Translations under genes and position numbers: made by a program
The notes under the pieces: generated by a model
Database searches by the model: none
The model's input: the letters and a program-made list of their open reading frames with translations, nothing else
Told to the model about the DNA's origin: nothing
Assembly: GCF_003123745.1 (NCBI RefSeq)
Contig: NZ_QETB01000006.1
Span: 1-64,000, forward strand
Direction: 5' to 3'
From: Ancrocorticia populi
GTDB lineage: Bacteria > Actinomycetota > Actinomycetes > Actinomycetales > Actinomycetaceae
DNA: 64,000 bases
Shown: positions 1 to 7,667 of the stretch, one piece after another
How the letters are laid out: every line of letters begins with the position of its first letter
How positions within the stretch are numbered: position 1 is the first letter of the stretch

Positions 1-1
1 C

Positions 2-103
2 CAAGCCATCATCGCTCTAGCACACCGCAGACTCACCGTCCTGTACGCCATGCTCCGAGACAACACCCTCTACGACACCCCAGAACTAGCCCAAGCAGCT
101 TGA
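2..103 (+). mobile_element. C-terminal end of an IS110-family transposase (truncated by window edge)
   Basis: The open frame entering from the left edge encodes 33 residues ending in TGA. The stretch ALAHRRLTVLYAMLRDN followed by a short acidic/alanine tail is typical of the C-terminal end of IS110-type (DEDD) transposases. Only the end of the gene is visible, so activity cannot be judged. IS110 elements usually lack terminal inverted repeats, so the element boundary cannot be fixed; it probably lies shortly after the stop, before the relaxase remnant. The family call rests on recognition of this short tail. Confidence 0.65.
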
Positions 104-227
104 CAAACAACATAGGGGCACCCCCCATCACCCGAGTTCACAACAGGGGCTTACCAACGTTCCCGGGTCAATGCTGAGTTGACCGAGCGTACCGACGAGC
201 CTCACCTGAGCGCGTGGGAGGTCAGCT

Positions 228-731
228 ATGACGGTTTCGATGCGGGTGTTGAGTGCCGGTGACGGAGACCGATCGCTCTCAACACCGTTGACGAGGTGCT
301 ACACGGAAGAAGGAACACCGCCCGGTTTATGGATTGGCTCTGGCCTGTTCTGCCTCGGTGAAGTACTCAGCATCGAGACCAGCAACACCGCTCGCTGGTG
401 GCAACTCCACGAGTAGCAAGGCCTCACGTTCAGCCCGGTCGGATAGTGATCCCGAATGAAGCCTCACTTGCCGGCACTGGCTCTCCTGACCGCATCACCG
501 CCATCGCCGAAGACGAAGGAGCGATAGTGTTGCTGGTCGATGCCGCCTAGGCTGTCTAGCGGCAAGATACTCAGACGGTAACCCAGCTCAATGAGCGTGC
601 CCGCGCTGATCTGATCCTTGACGGCATCAGCCACACGGGAGAACCTCTAGGTCGCCATGACCCGCGGCCGCGACACCAACCATCCGTATGTTGCGGTTGA
701 TCCCGTCGCTGATGCCGCTTCTTTCCCTTGA
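228..731 (+). pseudogene. Remnant of a MobF (TraA/TrwC-like) conjugative relaxase-helicase gene
   Basis: Two ends of a normally very long relaxase survive. The ATG at 228, preceded by gggaggtc, opens MTVSMRVLSAGDG followed by SLSTPLTRCYTEEGTPPG, which is the start of actinobacterial MobF relaxases. The usual GDG-Y..YLL-..-AGDGDRSL region is collapsed to a single GDGDRSL. The frame ends at 416. From about 479 a second block carries DRITAIAEDEG, two in-frame stops, then TVTQLNERARADLILDG and, after a frameshift, VAMTRGRDTNHPYV, which resembles the helicase C-terminus. The catalytic middle is missing, so this is a dead transfer gene and marks a former conjugative element. The call is by motif recognition, with no alignment run. 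Confidence 0.7.
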
Positions 732-799
732 TAATAGAGGAAATCAAGGCCTGGAGCTGATCACAAGGGTTTGAAAAGCACCTACGAAGGCCCACAAAT

Positions 800-845
800 G
801 AACCGGGTGCCTCCAGTATTGGAGGTGCCCGGTTCTTTCCGTTTT
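800..845 (+). terminator. Strong intrinsic terminator hairpin
   Basis: An inverted repeat pairs ACCGGGTGCCTCCA with TGGAGGTGCCCGGT around a 4-nt loop, with two G-U wobbles in the middle, and is followed by TTCTTTCCGTTTT. It lies between the relaxase remnant and the DUF1697 gene and insulates the latter. Confidence 0.75.
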
Positions 846-913
846 GGTTTCAAAACGGATTCGAGCCCGTGAGGGGTGGTCCACTGGTAGAGCCAGAACC
901 TAGACTGGCAACC

Positions 914-1456
914 ATGAACCGCTGGGTGGCGCTATTACGCGGAGTGAACGTTAATGGCATCACCCTGCGTAGCGGCGAGCTTGCACAACTTTTCAGTGAT
1001 TTGGGTTTCTCGAACGTGCGCACGGTGCTTGCCTCAGGCAACGTGTGTTTTGACAGCGAGGTTTCCCCTGGGGTGCCGGAACAAGCGCGGCTCAAGCTGG
1101 CTATCGAGACGGGCCTGCGCGAGCGATTCGGTTATGAGGCATGGATCGTGCTTATCGAGCAAAACGGGCTGACAGAGATCATTCAGTCCTACCCGTTTGA
1201 AGAAGACGCGCAACACCACGCCTATGTGGTTTTTGCCTCGAGTGATGAGTCGCGAGACGAACTGGTTGAAGCGGCCTCCGCACAAGAGAACGGCGCGGTC
1301 GAGCAAGTTGGCGTGGGGAAGGGTGTGGTGTACTGGCGCTGCCCGAAGGGTGAAAGCACCTCGACCCCATTTGCAAAGATCGTGGCCAAAGCTCGCTTCA
1401 AGGCCACAACAACTAACCGAAACCTGAACACCCTCAGAAAACTTGAGAACGCTTGA
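914..1456 (+). CDS. DUF1697 family protein
   Basis: This 180-residue protein begins MNRWVALLRGVNVNG and contains LFSDLGFSNVRTVLASGNV, the signature opening of DUF1697 proteins, with the usual length. The family function is unknown. An upstream in-frame ATG at 869 exists but adds residues unlike the family. The ATG at 914 is preceded by TAGACT (901-906), a plausible -10 box 7 nt upstream, so the mRNA may be leaderless. A terminator hairpin at 800-845 separates it from the mobile debris. It runs convergently towards the next gene with only two bases between the stop codons. The family is confident; the role is not. Confidence 0.85.
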   Translation: MNRWVALLRGVNVNGITLRSGELAQLFSDLGFSNVRTVLASGNVCFDSEVSPGVPEQARLKLAIETGLRERFGYEAWIVLIEQNGLTEIIQSYPFEEDAQHHAYVVFASSDESRDELVEAASAQENGAVEQVGVGKGVVYWRCPKGESTSTPFAKIVAKARFKATTTNRNLNTLRKLENA

Positions 1457-1458
1457 GA

Positions 1459-1783
1459 CTATTGTTCGCCGTGGATCGCTCGGCGCTTGCGGTCGAGCAG
1501 TAACGCGATGGCAAGGCTCAATCCCCACGCAAGGAACAGTGGCGACCACAGGTAGGCGTGGCCCCGTAATCCGTTCAGGTCTTGCGCCTCACTAAACCAC
1601 CCAGCCAGCGAAAGATGGGCTGCGGTTGTGTACACCCCGCCATATGCAATCAACCCGAGCGCCCAGACCCCAATAGATGCTCGCCAGCGCGTGCAGGCCA
1701 CCGAAAATCGCCGTTCCCAGATACGCGACACGCGCTCCCGTTGGAATGGGAGCAGTCGAGCCGGATCCTCGAGTATCATCCAT
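1459..1783 (-). pseudogene. DUF3995 membrane protein, frameshifted
   Basis: Two overlapping minus-strand frames together make one DUF3995-like protein. The N-terminal part, starting at the ATG ending at 1783 (MDDTRGSG), carries ARVAYLGTAIFGGLHALASI followed by YWGLG, the family's first membrane helix and YW motif. The C-terminal part lies in another frame and carries GLIAYGGVYTT, then GHAYLWSPLFLAWG and a final membrane segment. The switch falls near 1665-1690. The 106-residue downstream frame alone would lack the family N-terminus. A sequencing error cannot be excluded. Between 1784 and 2053 no convincing gene is seen, although the frame upstream of the start stays open to 1972. Confidence 0.6.
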
Positions 1784-2053
1784 GAGCACCTCTCGATATG
1801 GAACTACATAGCCTTGCTTCTCGCAACTATGCCCGGACTTGCTGGTTGGAACCAAGTACTGCTCACCGATCTGGCCTTGAAGAATCAAAAGCATACGAGT
1901 TTTCTTCAGCATTGAAAACGAAGTAGATCGGATAGCGTCCACTTGGCTGTCCGTCAGTTGGCCATTGTTCAAACCGTAGACGAGTACAGTTCGGGTTCCC
2001 GTTTCAACCGCTTGCTGACGTTAGCGGTTAGGGGCGCTCCACACACTGCGGCG

Positions 2054-2530
2054 TTATTCTGTGCCTGTGAGTGACGATGCGAATGCGGTAATGGCGTCGT
2101 CGTCAATCGAGTCAACGTCCTGACTAGTCTTAGCGATCCGCTTGGTGATGAAGCGTTCGGCCAGATTCATTGCGGAGAACAGGAACCGCCCCGCGAGGAA
2201 AGCTTCCGTGGCTGCTTGCTTCCTCAGGTGTTTGGGGAAAGCGTTCGCGAGTTCTGTGGCCTGCTTCGCTGGATCCTGTTCCATCCCACACACAAACAAA
2301 CCAAGCCGTTTGCCTGAGAGCTTTACAGTACGGCAGAAAGCCTTCATATCTGACTTGGGTTGGCCCGCGTAGATTGCAGTGCCAAGCACAACGGTCGAAT
2401 AGGGGGAGAGGTCGGGGGAGCCATCAGCTAGGTCAAATAGGGTGGTGTTTCCGCCTATTCGTGTGGTCATACGGCGCGCAATCTCGGCTGTTGTCCCATG
2501 TTTCGAAGCGTAAACGATCGCGGTACTCAT
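2054..2530 (-). CDS. Flavodoxin-domain protein (HemG-like)
   Basis: The 158-residue protein opens STAIVYASKHGTTAEIARR, the FMN phosphate-binding loop of flavodoxins. VVLGTAIYAGQ follows in the position used for flavin binding, and LGLFVCGM in the third strand. Short flavodoxins of this type include menaquinone-dependent protoporphyrinogen oxidase (HemG) and other oxidoreductases, and the exact substrate cannot be read here. It overlaps the upstream MarR gene by 4 bp (ATGA), so the two are translationally coupled. The operon suggests the flavodoxin is the target of that regulator, perhaps in redox or drug stress. Confidence 0.8.
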   Translation of the reverse strand: MSTAIVYASKHGTTAEIARRMTTRIGGNTTLFDLADGSPDLSPYSTVVLGTAIYAGQPKSDMKAFCRTVKLSGKRLGLFVCGMEQDPAKQATELANAFPKHLRKQAATEAFLAGRFLFSAMNLAERFITKRIAKTSQDVDSIDDDAITAFASSLTGTE

Positions 2531-2991
2531 TCCTTTTCCTTTGTCATGTGCCCAAGTGTGTCGTGTAAGCGCATCAGTCCATTGCCAAGCGCAATAAGTT
2601 CTTTGCGCGTGAATCCGGCATACAACTGGGCCATGAAGTCCCGGGCTTGTCCTTCAGTCGCACGGCCCCACTCGTCCAGCTTCTCAGTAGTAGCAACACG
2701 GCTTACCCGACGATCCGCCCCATCAGGAACCAGAGTCACAAAACCCTTACGAGCCAGCTTGTCCAGTATCTGGCGAGTGTTCTGGTGAGAGGTATCAGCT
2801 GCTTTCGACAACTCGCTCAATGTGGGTGGTTCATCGAACTGAGACAGTGTCGCCAGCAGCCACCACTGCTTCGCCGTCACTTCCGGCATGGCGGCATCTA
2901 ACACCCGCTGGAGCCGATTCGCTACAGCGAACACTGAACCGAACACCAGAAGTTCAGTATCCAGCGTCGTAACTCCGTTTTCCATATCCAC
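2527..2991 (-). CDS. MarR-family transcriptional regulator
   Basis: The 154-residue protein has the MarR layout: an N-terminal dimerisation helix, then TLSELSKAADTSHQNTRQIL as the helix-turn-helix and KGFVTLVPDGADRRVSRVAT as the wing with the DxR signature, then C-terminal helices. An alternative start two codons in (MENG) is possible. It is first in an operon with the flavodoxin. Two direct repeats just upstream (3013-3049) are a candidate operator, consistent with autoregulation. The effector is unknown. Confidence 0.85.
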   Translation of the reverse strand: MDMENGVTTLDTELLVFGSVFAVANRLQRVLDAAMPEVTAKQWWLLATLSQFDEPPTLSELSKAADTSHQNTRQILDKLARKGFVTLVPDGADRRVSRVATTEKLDEWGRATEGQARDFMAQLYAGFTRKELIALGNGLMRLHDTLGHMTKEKE

Positions 2992-3012
2992 TACTTGCCT
3001 CTTTCCATCGAT

Positions 3013-3049
3013 ATAGGTAAGAGGTTACATAAATAGGTGAGAGGTCACA
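3013..3049 (-). promoter_or_regulatory. Tandem direct repeats, candidate MarR operator
   Basis: ATAGGTAAGAGGTTACA (3013-3029) and ATAGGTGAGAGGTCACA (3033-3049) match at 15 of 17 positions with a 20-bp period, about two helical turns. A partial inverted copy (TTGCCTCTT) lies next to the marR start. The site is in the divergent region between marR and the cysteine desulfurase gene. Confidence 0.5.
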
Positions 3050-3164
3050 AGTAAGCGGGGGTTATCTCGTGGATGTAGTCTTCAGAGGGGCCTAGACACG
3101 TGGCACATTGTCGCTGGCCTCTCGCGCTGGAACTCAAGAGAGTTCTACAGGAAGGAATTTGCGC

Positions 3165-4274
3165 ATGTCGCGTATATACCTCGACCACAATGGAACCACT
3201 CCGGTAGCGCGCCAAGTGGCCGATGCTATGTGGCCCTACCTGACTGAGTACTTCGGCAACCCGTCAAGTTCAACACCGCAGGGCAAGCTGGCTCGCAGAG
3301 GAATCGATACTGCTAGGGAACAGGTTGCGGCATTGATCGGCGCGCACCCGGACGAGATCACCTTTACGTCCGGCGGCACCGAGGCCAACAACTTGGCCAT
3401 TCAGGGCACGGCGCGCACTGCTCGCACCCACATCGCTGTCAGCTCTGTGGTTGAGCACCCGGCCACACTTCAGCCCCTAACACGGCTTGCCGAGCAAGGT
3501 TGGGTAGTGCACCATCTTAGTGTCGATGCCGCGGGCCGAGTCAATCCGAACAACGTGCCTGAGGGTCCGGTTGGATTGGGCACGTTGATTCTCGCTCAAA
3601 ATGAGGTGGGAACCATTCAGTCAGTGTCTGCCGTTGCCGAGCGTGTTCACTCGGCTGGCGGTGTTATGCATGCAGACGGTGCTCAGGCGGTAGGAAAGGT
3701 TCCTGTCGCGGTGGATGAACTAGCCGTTGATCTCCTCAGTATCGCCGGGCACAAGCTGTATGCACCGAAGGGTGTCGGTGCGCTCTATATCCGGCGTGGC
3801 ACGGCGATTGCGCCCGTACTTGTTGGTGCAGGACAGGAACGGGGATTGCGGCCCGGTACCGAGAACGTTGCCAGCATTGTTGGGCTGGGTGCAGCCGCCG
3901 AACTCGCTCAAGGACTTCTAGAATCGGAACCCGCCCGCCAGAGGGGACTCCGGGAGTTGTTTTGGAGAAGTCTTTCGCCGGCGATTCCCGGCCTGGTCCG
4001 CATTAGCCCCGCCGAGGGTTGCCTACCGAACACGCTCATGGTTGCTTTTCCCGATCAGATCGGCAGCAACCTGCTCGACGCTCTGGATGGTATTGCGGCG
4101 TCGACAGGAAGTGCCTGTCACTCCGGCGTTCACACGCCCGCCGCCACCCTTCTCGAAATGGGCATTGAGCCCCGGATCGCCCTTGGTGCGCTCCGCCTTT
4201 CCATCGGCCGCGCCACGACTGAATCTGACGTCCATACTGCGGTTGCCGCATTAGCTGAAACAGCGGCGAGGTGA
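3165..4274 (+). CDS. Cysteine desulfurase family aminotransferase (class V, PLP)
   Basis: The 369-residue protein opens MSRIYLDHNGTTPVA, the standard NifS/IscS start. It contains TSGGTEANNLAIQG, AGHKLYAPKGVGALY with the PLP lysine, RPGTENV, and ASTGSACHSG, which places a cysteine in the active loop. It should remove sulfur from cysteine for cofactor or cluster assembly. The ATG at 3165 follows AGGAAGG and matches family starts; the in-frame ATG at 3108 does not. It sits 57 bp upstream of a CmtR-like sensor and metal ATPase rather than with suf or isc genes, so it may be an accessory desulfurase in metal stress. That role is inference. Confidence 0.85.
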   Translation: MSRIYLDHNGTTPVARQVADAMWPYLTEYFGNPSSSTPQGKLARRGIDTAREQVAALIGAHPDEITFTSGGTEANNLAIQGTARTARTHIAVSSVVEHPATLQPLTRLAEQGWVVHHLSVDAAGRVNPNNVPEGPVGLGTLILAQNEVGTIQSVSAVAERVHSAGGVMHADGAQAVGKVPVAVDELAVDLLSIAGHKLYAPKGVGALYIRRGTAIAPVLVGAGQERGLRPGTENVASIVGLGAAAELAQGLLESEPARQRGLRELFWRSLSPAIPGLVRISPAEGCLPNTLMVAFPDQIGSNLLDALDGIAASTGSACHSGVHTPAATLLEMGIEPRIALGALRLSIGRATTESDVHTAVAALAETAAR

Positions 4275-4331
4275 CGGGAGGAACGGGAGTAGCTTCTACT
4301 GATTGGTCACCAACTGGTGTATGGTCATTAC

Positions 4332-4721
4332 GTGCTGACCATTGCTTCTCGTGTTGACGTGATGAACCGGCTGGGGCGTGCTATGGCCGATCCGACCCGT
4401 TCGCGCATTCTGCTTTCTCTGTTAGACAAGCCGGGATACCCGGCGCGGCTCGCTCGCGATCTTGGGCTGAACCGGACCAATGTATCGAACCATCTGGCGT
4501 GCCTGCGCGGGTGTGGGATTGTTGTGGCGGAACCCGAGGGCAGACAAACCCGGTACGAGATTTCGGACCCGCACATTGCCGCCGCGCTGACCGCACTGGT
4601 TGATGTCACACTCGCGGTTGACGAGCAGGTGCCGTGCATCGACCCGGAGTGCTCGATTGCTGGCTGCTGCGGTTCTGACACACAGGAACGTGCTGAAACT
4701 GAGATCGAGGGTGTGCGATGA
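4332..4721 (+). CDS. cmtR: ArsR-family Cd(II)/Pb(II) sensor, CmtR-like
   Basis: The 129-residue protein resembles Mycobacterium tuberculosis CmtR: LGRAMADPTRSRILLSLLD, then LGLNRTNVSNHLACLRGCG, which is the recognition helix carrying the two cysteines used for metal sensing. The C-terminal tail adds VPCIDPECSIAGCCG, richer in cysteine than CmtR. The GTG at 4332 (VLTIASRV) aligns with the CmtR start; an in-frame ATG lies at 4317. TATGGT at 4320-4325 is 6 nt before the GTG, so the message may be leaderless. The gene overlaps the P-type ATPase by 4 bp, which marks it as the pump repressor. TGGTCA repeats near 4304 and 4322 may be operator parts. Confidence 0.85.
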   Translation: MLTIASRVDVMNRLGRAMADPTRSRILLSLLDKPGYPARLARDLGLNRTNVSNHLACLRGCGIVVAEPEGRQTRYEISDPHIAAALTALVDVTLAVDEQVPCIDPECSIAGCCGSDTQERAETEIEGVR

Positions 4722-6676
4722 GCGGGGAGTGCTGTGGCCCTAACGAATCGCATGGCGAGGAGCATGAGGAGTTGGCGCCGTGGTGGCGCGACCGTGCTCT
4801 GGCTCTGCCAGTGACCTCCGGCGTGTTGTTGGTTGCCGGGCTGATCATGGAGTGGACAGGCCTAGACGTTCCCGCAATCGTCTCCTTCTCTCTTGGACTG
4901 CTTGCTGGCGCATGGACGTTCGTGCCAAGCACGCTCAAGCGACTATTCAACGCTAAGGGCCGTGACCGGCTGGGTGTGGGATTACTGATGACGATCGCCG
5001 CTATTGGTGCCGTGCTACTCGGACATGTTGGTGAGGCAGCAGCGCTCGCGTTTCTCTTTTCCATCGCCGAGACCTTAGAGGATCGTGCCATGGATCGCGC
5101 CAAGCAAGGGCTGCGCGCATTGCTCTCACTGATCCCCGAGACCGCCCGTGTCTCGCGTCCCGACGGTGAGCAGATAATCCCTGCTGGCGAGGTACGCGAG
5201 CGAGACATCCTCACCATTGGCGCTGGAGAACGCCTTGCCACGGACGGAGTGGTTACCGAAGGCCGCTCTTGGCTGGATACCTCGGCGATTACCGGTGAAT
5301 CCATCCCCGTCGCGGTCGGCCCTAGCGATCAGGTGCTTGCTGGCTCGGTTAATGGCTCAGGCACGTTGCACATCGAAGCAACCGCAGACGGGCGGGACAA
5401 CTCACTAACGAAGATTGTGCATCTCGTCGAGCAAGCCCATGCAAATAAGGGCGAGCGCGCGCGAATGGCTGACCGAATTGCCAGCCCTCTGGTGCCGATA
5501 GTGCTCATCGCGGCCGCTCTGATCGTCGTATTCGGGTTCTTCGTGGGCGATCCCAGTATGTGGATCGAGCGCGCCCTAGTTGTCCTTGTCGCCGCATCAC
5601 CATGTGCGTTGGCGATCGCAGTGCCCGTTACAGTGATCTCCGCAATCGGTTCTGCATCGAAGTTCGGTGTTGTCATTAAATCTGGGGCAGCGTTCGAACA
5701 GCTGGGTACGATCCGTCGGGTGGCGTTCGACAAGACCGGCACACTAACCCGCAACCACCCAACGGTCGCTGCCACCTACGCAGCTGATGGCCGCCTGGGG
5801 GCCGAAGTCCTCGGCCTCGCGGCTGCGCTGGAAGGTTCGAGCACACATCCCTTGGCGGAGGCCATTACAGCAGCCGCGACGGACAGGCCGGTCGCCGCCG
5901 AGGTGCAGGAGCAGCCCGGCCACGGACTCGCTGGGATTGTCGACGGCCGTCGGGTGCGCGTCGGTAGCCCACGCTGGGTTGACCCGCAGGCGCTCGCCGC
6001 ACAGGTCAGCGAGCTAGCCGCACAGGGCATGAGTATCATCGTGGTTGAGGCCGACTGCCTTGTAGCCGGAGTGATTGGTATTCGCGATGAGCTACGTCCC
6101 GAAGCTGCAGAAGCGATCGCCGCCTTGAACGCACAGGGCGTTTCGACGATCATGCTTACCGGAGACAACACCCGCACGGCTGAAGCGATCGCCTCTCAGG
6201 CGGGCATCGATGAGGTTCACGCCGAACAGCTTCCTGCGGACAAGGCCGAGCAGATTCGCCAGTCCGCCGACGCGATGCCGACAGCAATGATTGGTGACGG
6301 CATCAACGATGCCCCCGCGCTAGCTTCGGCCACGGTCGGGATCGCGATGGGCGCGGGTGGTTCCGCTGCGGCTGTGGAGGCCGCTGATGTTGCGTTCACC
6401 GGCACCGACCTGCGGTTGATCCCTGATGCTCTGGCTCACGCTCGCCGGGGCCGAGCGATCATGACAGGCAATATCGCCCTAGCGCTGGCGATCATCGTGG
6501 TGCTGTTTCCTCTGGCGCTGTTCGGGGTGCTCGGTCTGGCCGCGGTAGTGCTGGTACATGAGGTCGCGGAAGTTGTCGTGATCCTCAACGGAATCCGAGC
6601 AGCACGCTCGAAGCGCCGTCCCCTCCCAGCTGTGGACAGCGAGGATAAGAACTTGGTCAGTAGCCCTCACGAATGA
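4718..6676 (+). CDS. Heavy-metal translocating P-type ATPase (Cd/Zn/Pb efflux, CtpG-like)
   Basis: The 652-residue protein has the P1B ATPase order: N-terminal Cys/His-rich segment (SGECCGPNESHGEEHEE), membrane helices, actuator DTSAITGESIPVA, the SPCALAIAVPVT metal motif in the sixth helix, phosphorylation site DKTGTLT, HP motif SSTHPLAEAI, and GDGINDAPALA. The short N-terminal CC/His stretch replaces a full HMA domain. With the SPC motif and a CmtR-type regulator in the same operon, export of Cd(II), Pb(II) or Zn(II) is likely. The 4-bp overlap with the regulator implies coupled translation. A 9-bp-arm hairpin at 6706-6735 follows the stop. Confidence 0.92.
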   Translation: MSGECCGPNESHGEEHEELAPWWRDRALALPVTSGVLLVAGLIMEWTGLDVPAIVSFSLGLLAGAWTFVPSTLKRLFNAKGRDRLGVGLLMTIAAIGAVLLGHVGEAAALAFLFSIAETLEDRAMDRAKQGLRALLSLIPETARVSRPDGEQIIPAGEVRERDILTIGAGERLATDGVVTEGRSWLDTSAITGESIPVAVGPSDQVLAGSVNGSGTLHIEATADGRDNSLTKIVHLVEQAHANKGERARMADRIASPLVPIVLIAAALIVVFGFFVGDPSMWIERALVVLVAASPCALAIAVPVTVISAIGSASKFGVVIKSGAAFEQLGTIRRVAFDKTGTLTRNHPTVAATYAADGRLGAEVLGLAAALEGSSTHPLAEAITAAATDRPVAAEVQEQPGHGLAGIVDGRRVRVGSPRWVDPQALAAQVSELAAQGMSIIVVEADCLVAGVIGIRDELRPEAAEAIAALNAQGVSTIMLTGDNTRTAEAIASQAGIDEVHAEQLPADKAEQIRQSADAMPTAMIGDGINDAPALASATVGIAMGAGGSAAAVEAADVAFTGTDLRLIPDALAHARRGRAIMTGNIALALAIIVVLFPLALFGVLGLAAVVLVHEVAEVVVILNGIRAARSKRRPLPAVDSEDKNLVSSPHE

Positions 6677-6705
6677 GCGTCGGTTGAAATAGCGCGCCAT
6701 ATCCG

Positions 6706-6735
6706 GCCAAAAAGTACATGTAGTTGCTTTTTGGC
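6706..6735 (+). terminator. Hairpin after the metal ATPase
   Basis: GCCAAAAAG and CTTTTTGGC form perfect 9-bp arms around a 12-nt loop, 30 bp after the ATPase stop. There is no clear U-run after it, so termination is likely but not certain. Confidence 0.45.
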
Positions 6736-7007
6736 ACGGACTCAATCTCGGTGCCGCGCCGTGGGAGGATAGGAGCCTGTTGGCCCTTGCGGTTACTCCC
6801 GTTTGTGCTAGCACTGCCTGCGGCATTCGATCTTGCGGCGCTCGTCGTCGTTACTCAAACCCTCGTTGAACTCCTCGTGATGGTACTTTTCGTACGACTT
6901 GTCCCACAGCTCCTACCCCTGGGGCCGCAAAGCTCATAGAACCCTACTATTGCCACCCGAACTTCTTAGTCTGTACTATAGTACAAACTAGAACAAAGGA
7001 GGTTTCG
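6736..7007 (+). other. Intergenic stretch with a possible antiporter-subunit (MrpA/MnhA) gene scrap
   Basis: The 71-residue frame at 6724-6939 encodes a hydrophobic segment ending TQTLVELLVMVLFVRLVPQL, which resembles the TQ-LVE-T--VLF-LVLR-LP stretch of MrpA-type Na+/H+ antiporter subunits. It has no convincing ribosome site, and nothing else of that operon is present. I read it as a gene fragment at best. The right part (6960-7007) holds the TetR promoter and operator. Confidence 0.3.
6967..6990. promoter_or_regulatory. 24-bp palindrome, TetR operator/promoter
   Basis: The palindrome is centred on GTACTATAGTAC and extends to TAGT..ACTA with one mismatched pair. It overlaps a TATAGT -10-like box and lies 17 bp upstream of the TetR-type start, so autorepression is the simple reading. 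Confidence 0.6.
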
Positions 7008-7622
7008 ATGGAAGCGGAGAATCCATCTCGCTGCTTCACGCCGAAGCGGTCCCGGCGCTCTGATGGTGACCGAACTCGCGCGGCAATCATGACAGCTACA
7101 ATCGCGTTGATTGCCGAAGAAGGACTGGCGGGGACAACGCAGCGTAAGGTTGCCAAGCGGGCAGGGGTATCTCTTGCTTCGATCACCTACCATTTCGCCA
7201 CGCTAGACGAGCTGTTCGAGGCGGCCTTTGATCGCTTGATTGATGACTCTGTTGCCCGATTAGATCAACTGAAGCCAGACGCCCAAGAAGGAAAGATCTC
7301 GATTTCCGAGGCTTGGGATCGCGTTGTCCGTGACCCGGACGGGCGCACCCCTGAACATGTGATTGGGAGCTTCGAATTGCTCGTGGCGTCAATACGGCAG
7401 CCTCAACTGCGGCCGGCGTCAATCAAACTGCTCGATGCGCTGAACGGGTTTTTTCAGACTTGGACGGTAGGCCCTGACCCAGCACGGAGTGCACTTTCGC
7501 TCATGCTCGGGCTGAGTTTGACTGAGGCTGCATCGGGGCGGCAGTTAGGCGAAGCTGACATCGCCAGCGTATTCAGCGATTTCGGGCTGTGGCCCGACGA
7601 TAAGGCCATGCAGCACGCTTAA
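7008..7622 (+). CDS. TetR-family transcriptional regulator
   Basis: The 204-residue protein carries a TetR N-terminal domain at about residues 20-70: RAAIMTATIALIAEEGLAGT, then TQRKVAKRAGVSLASITYHF as the helix-turn-helix and FATLDELFEAAF. The C-terminal ligand domain is not diagnostic. The start is supported by AAAGGAGG at 6995-7002. A near-perfect 24-bp palindrome immediately upstream is the likely self-operator. The aldo-keto reductase begins 45 bp downstream on the same strand and is the likely regulated partner. The inducer is unknown. Confidence 0.88.
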   Translation: MEAENPSRCFTPKRSRRSDGDRTRAAIMTATIALIAEEGLAGTTQRKVAKRAGVSLASITYHFATLDELFEAAFDRLIDDSVARLDQLKPDAQEGKISISEAWDRVVRDPDGRTPEHVIGSFELLVASIRQPQLRPASIKLLDALNGFFQTWTVGPDPARSALSLMLGLSLTEAASGRQLGEADIASVFSDFGLWPDDKAMQHA

Positions 7623-7667
7623 CTACAGAAATTCAAACAGCACTATTTGTCTAGAAAGGCAGTCAAC

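Noticed and set aside
4606-5304. 232-residue open frame antisense to the metal ATPase
   Set aside because: Ser/Pro-rich shadow without a start signal.
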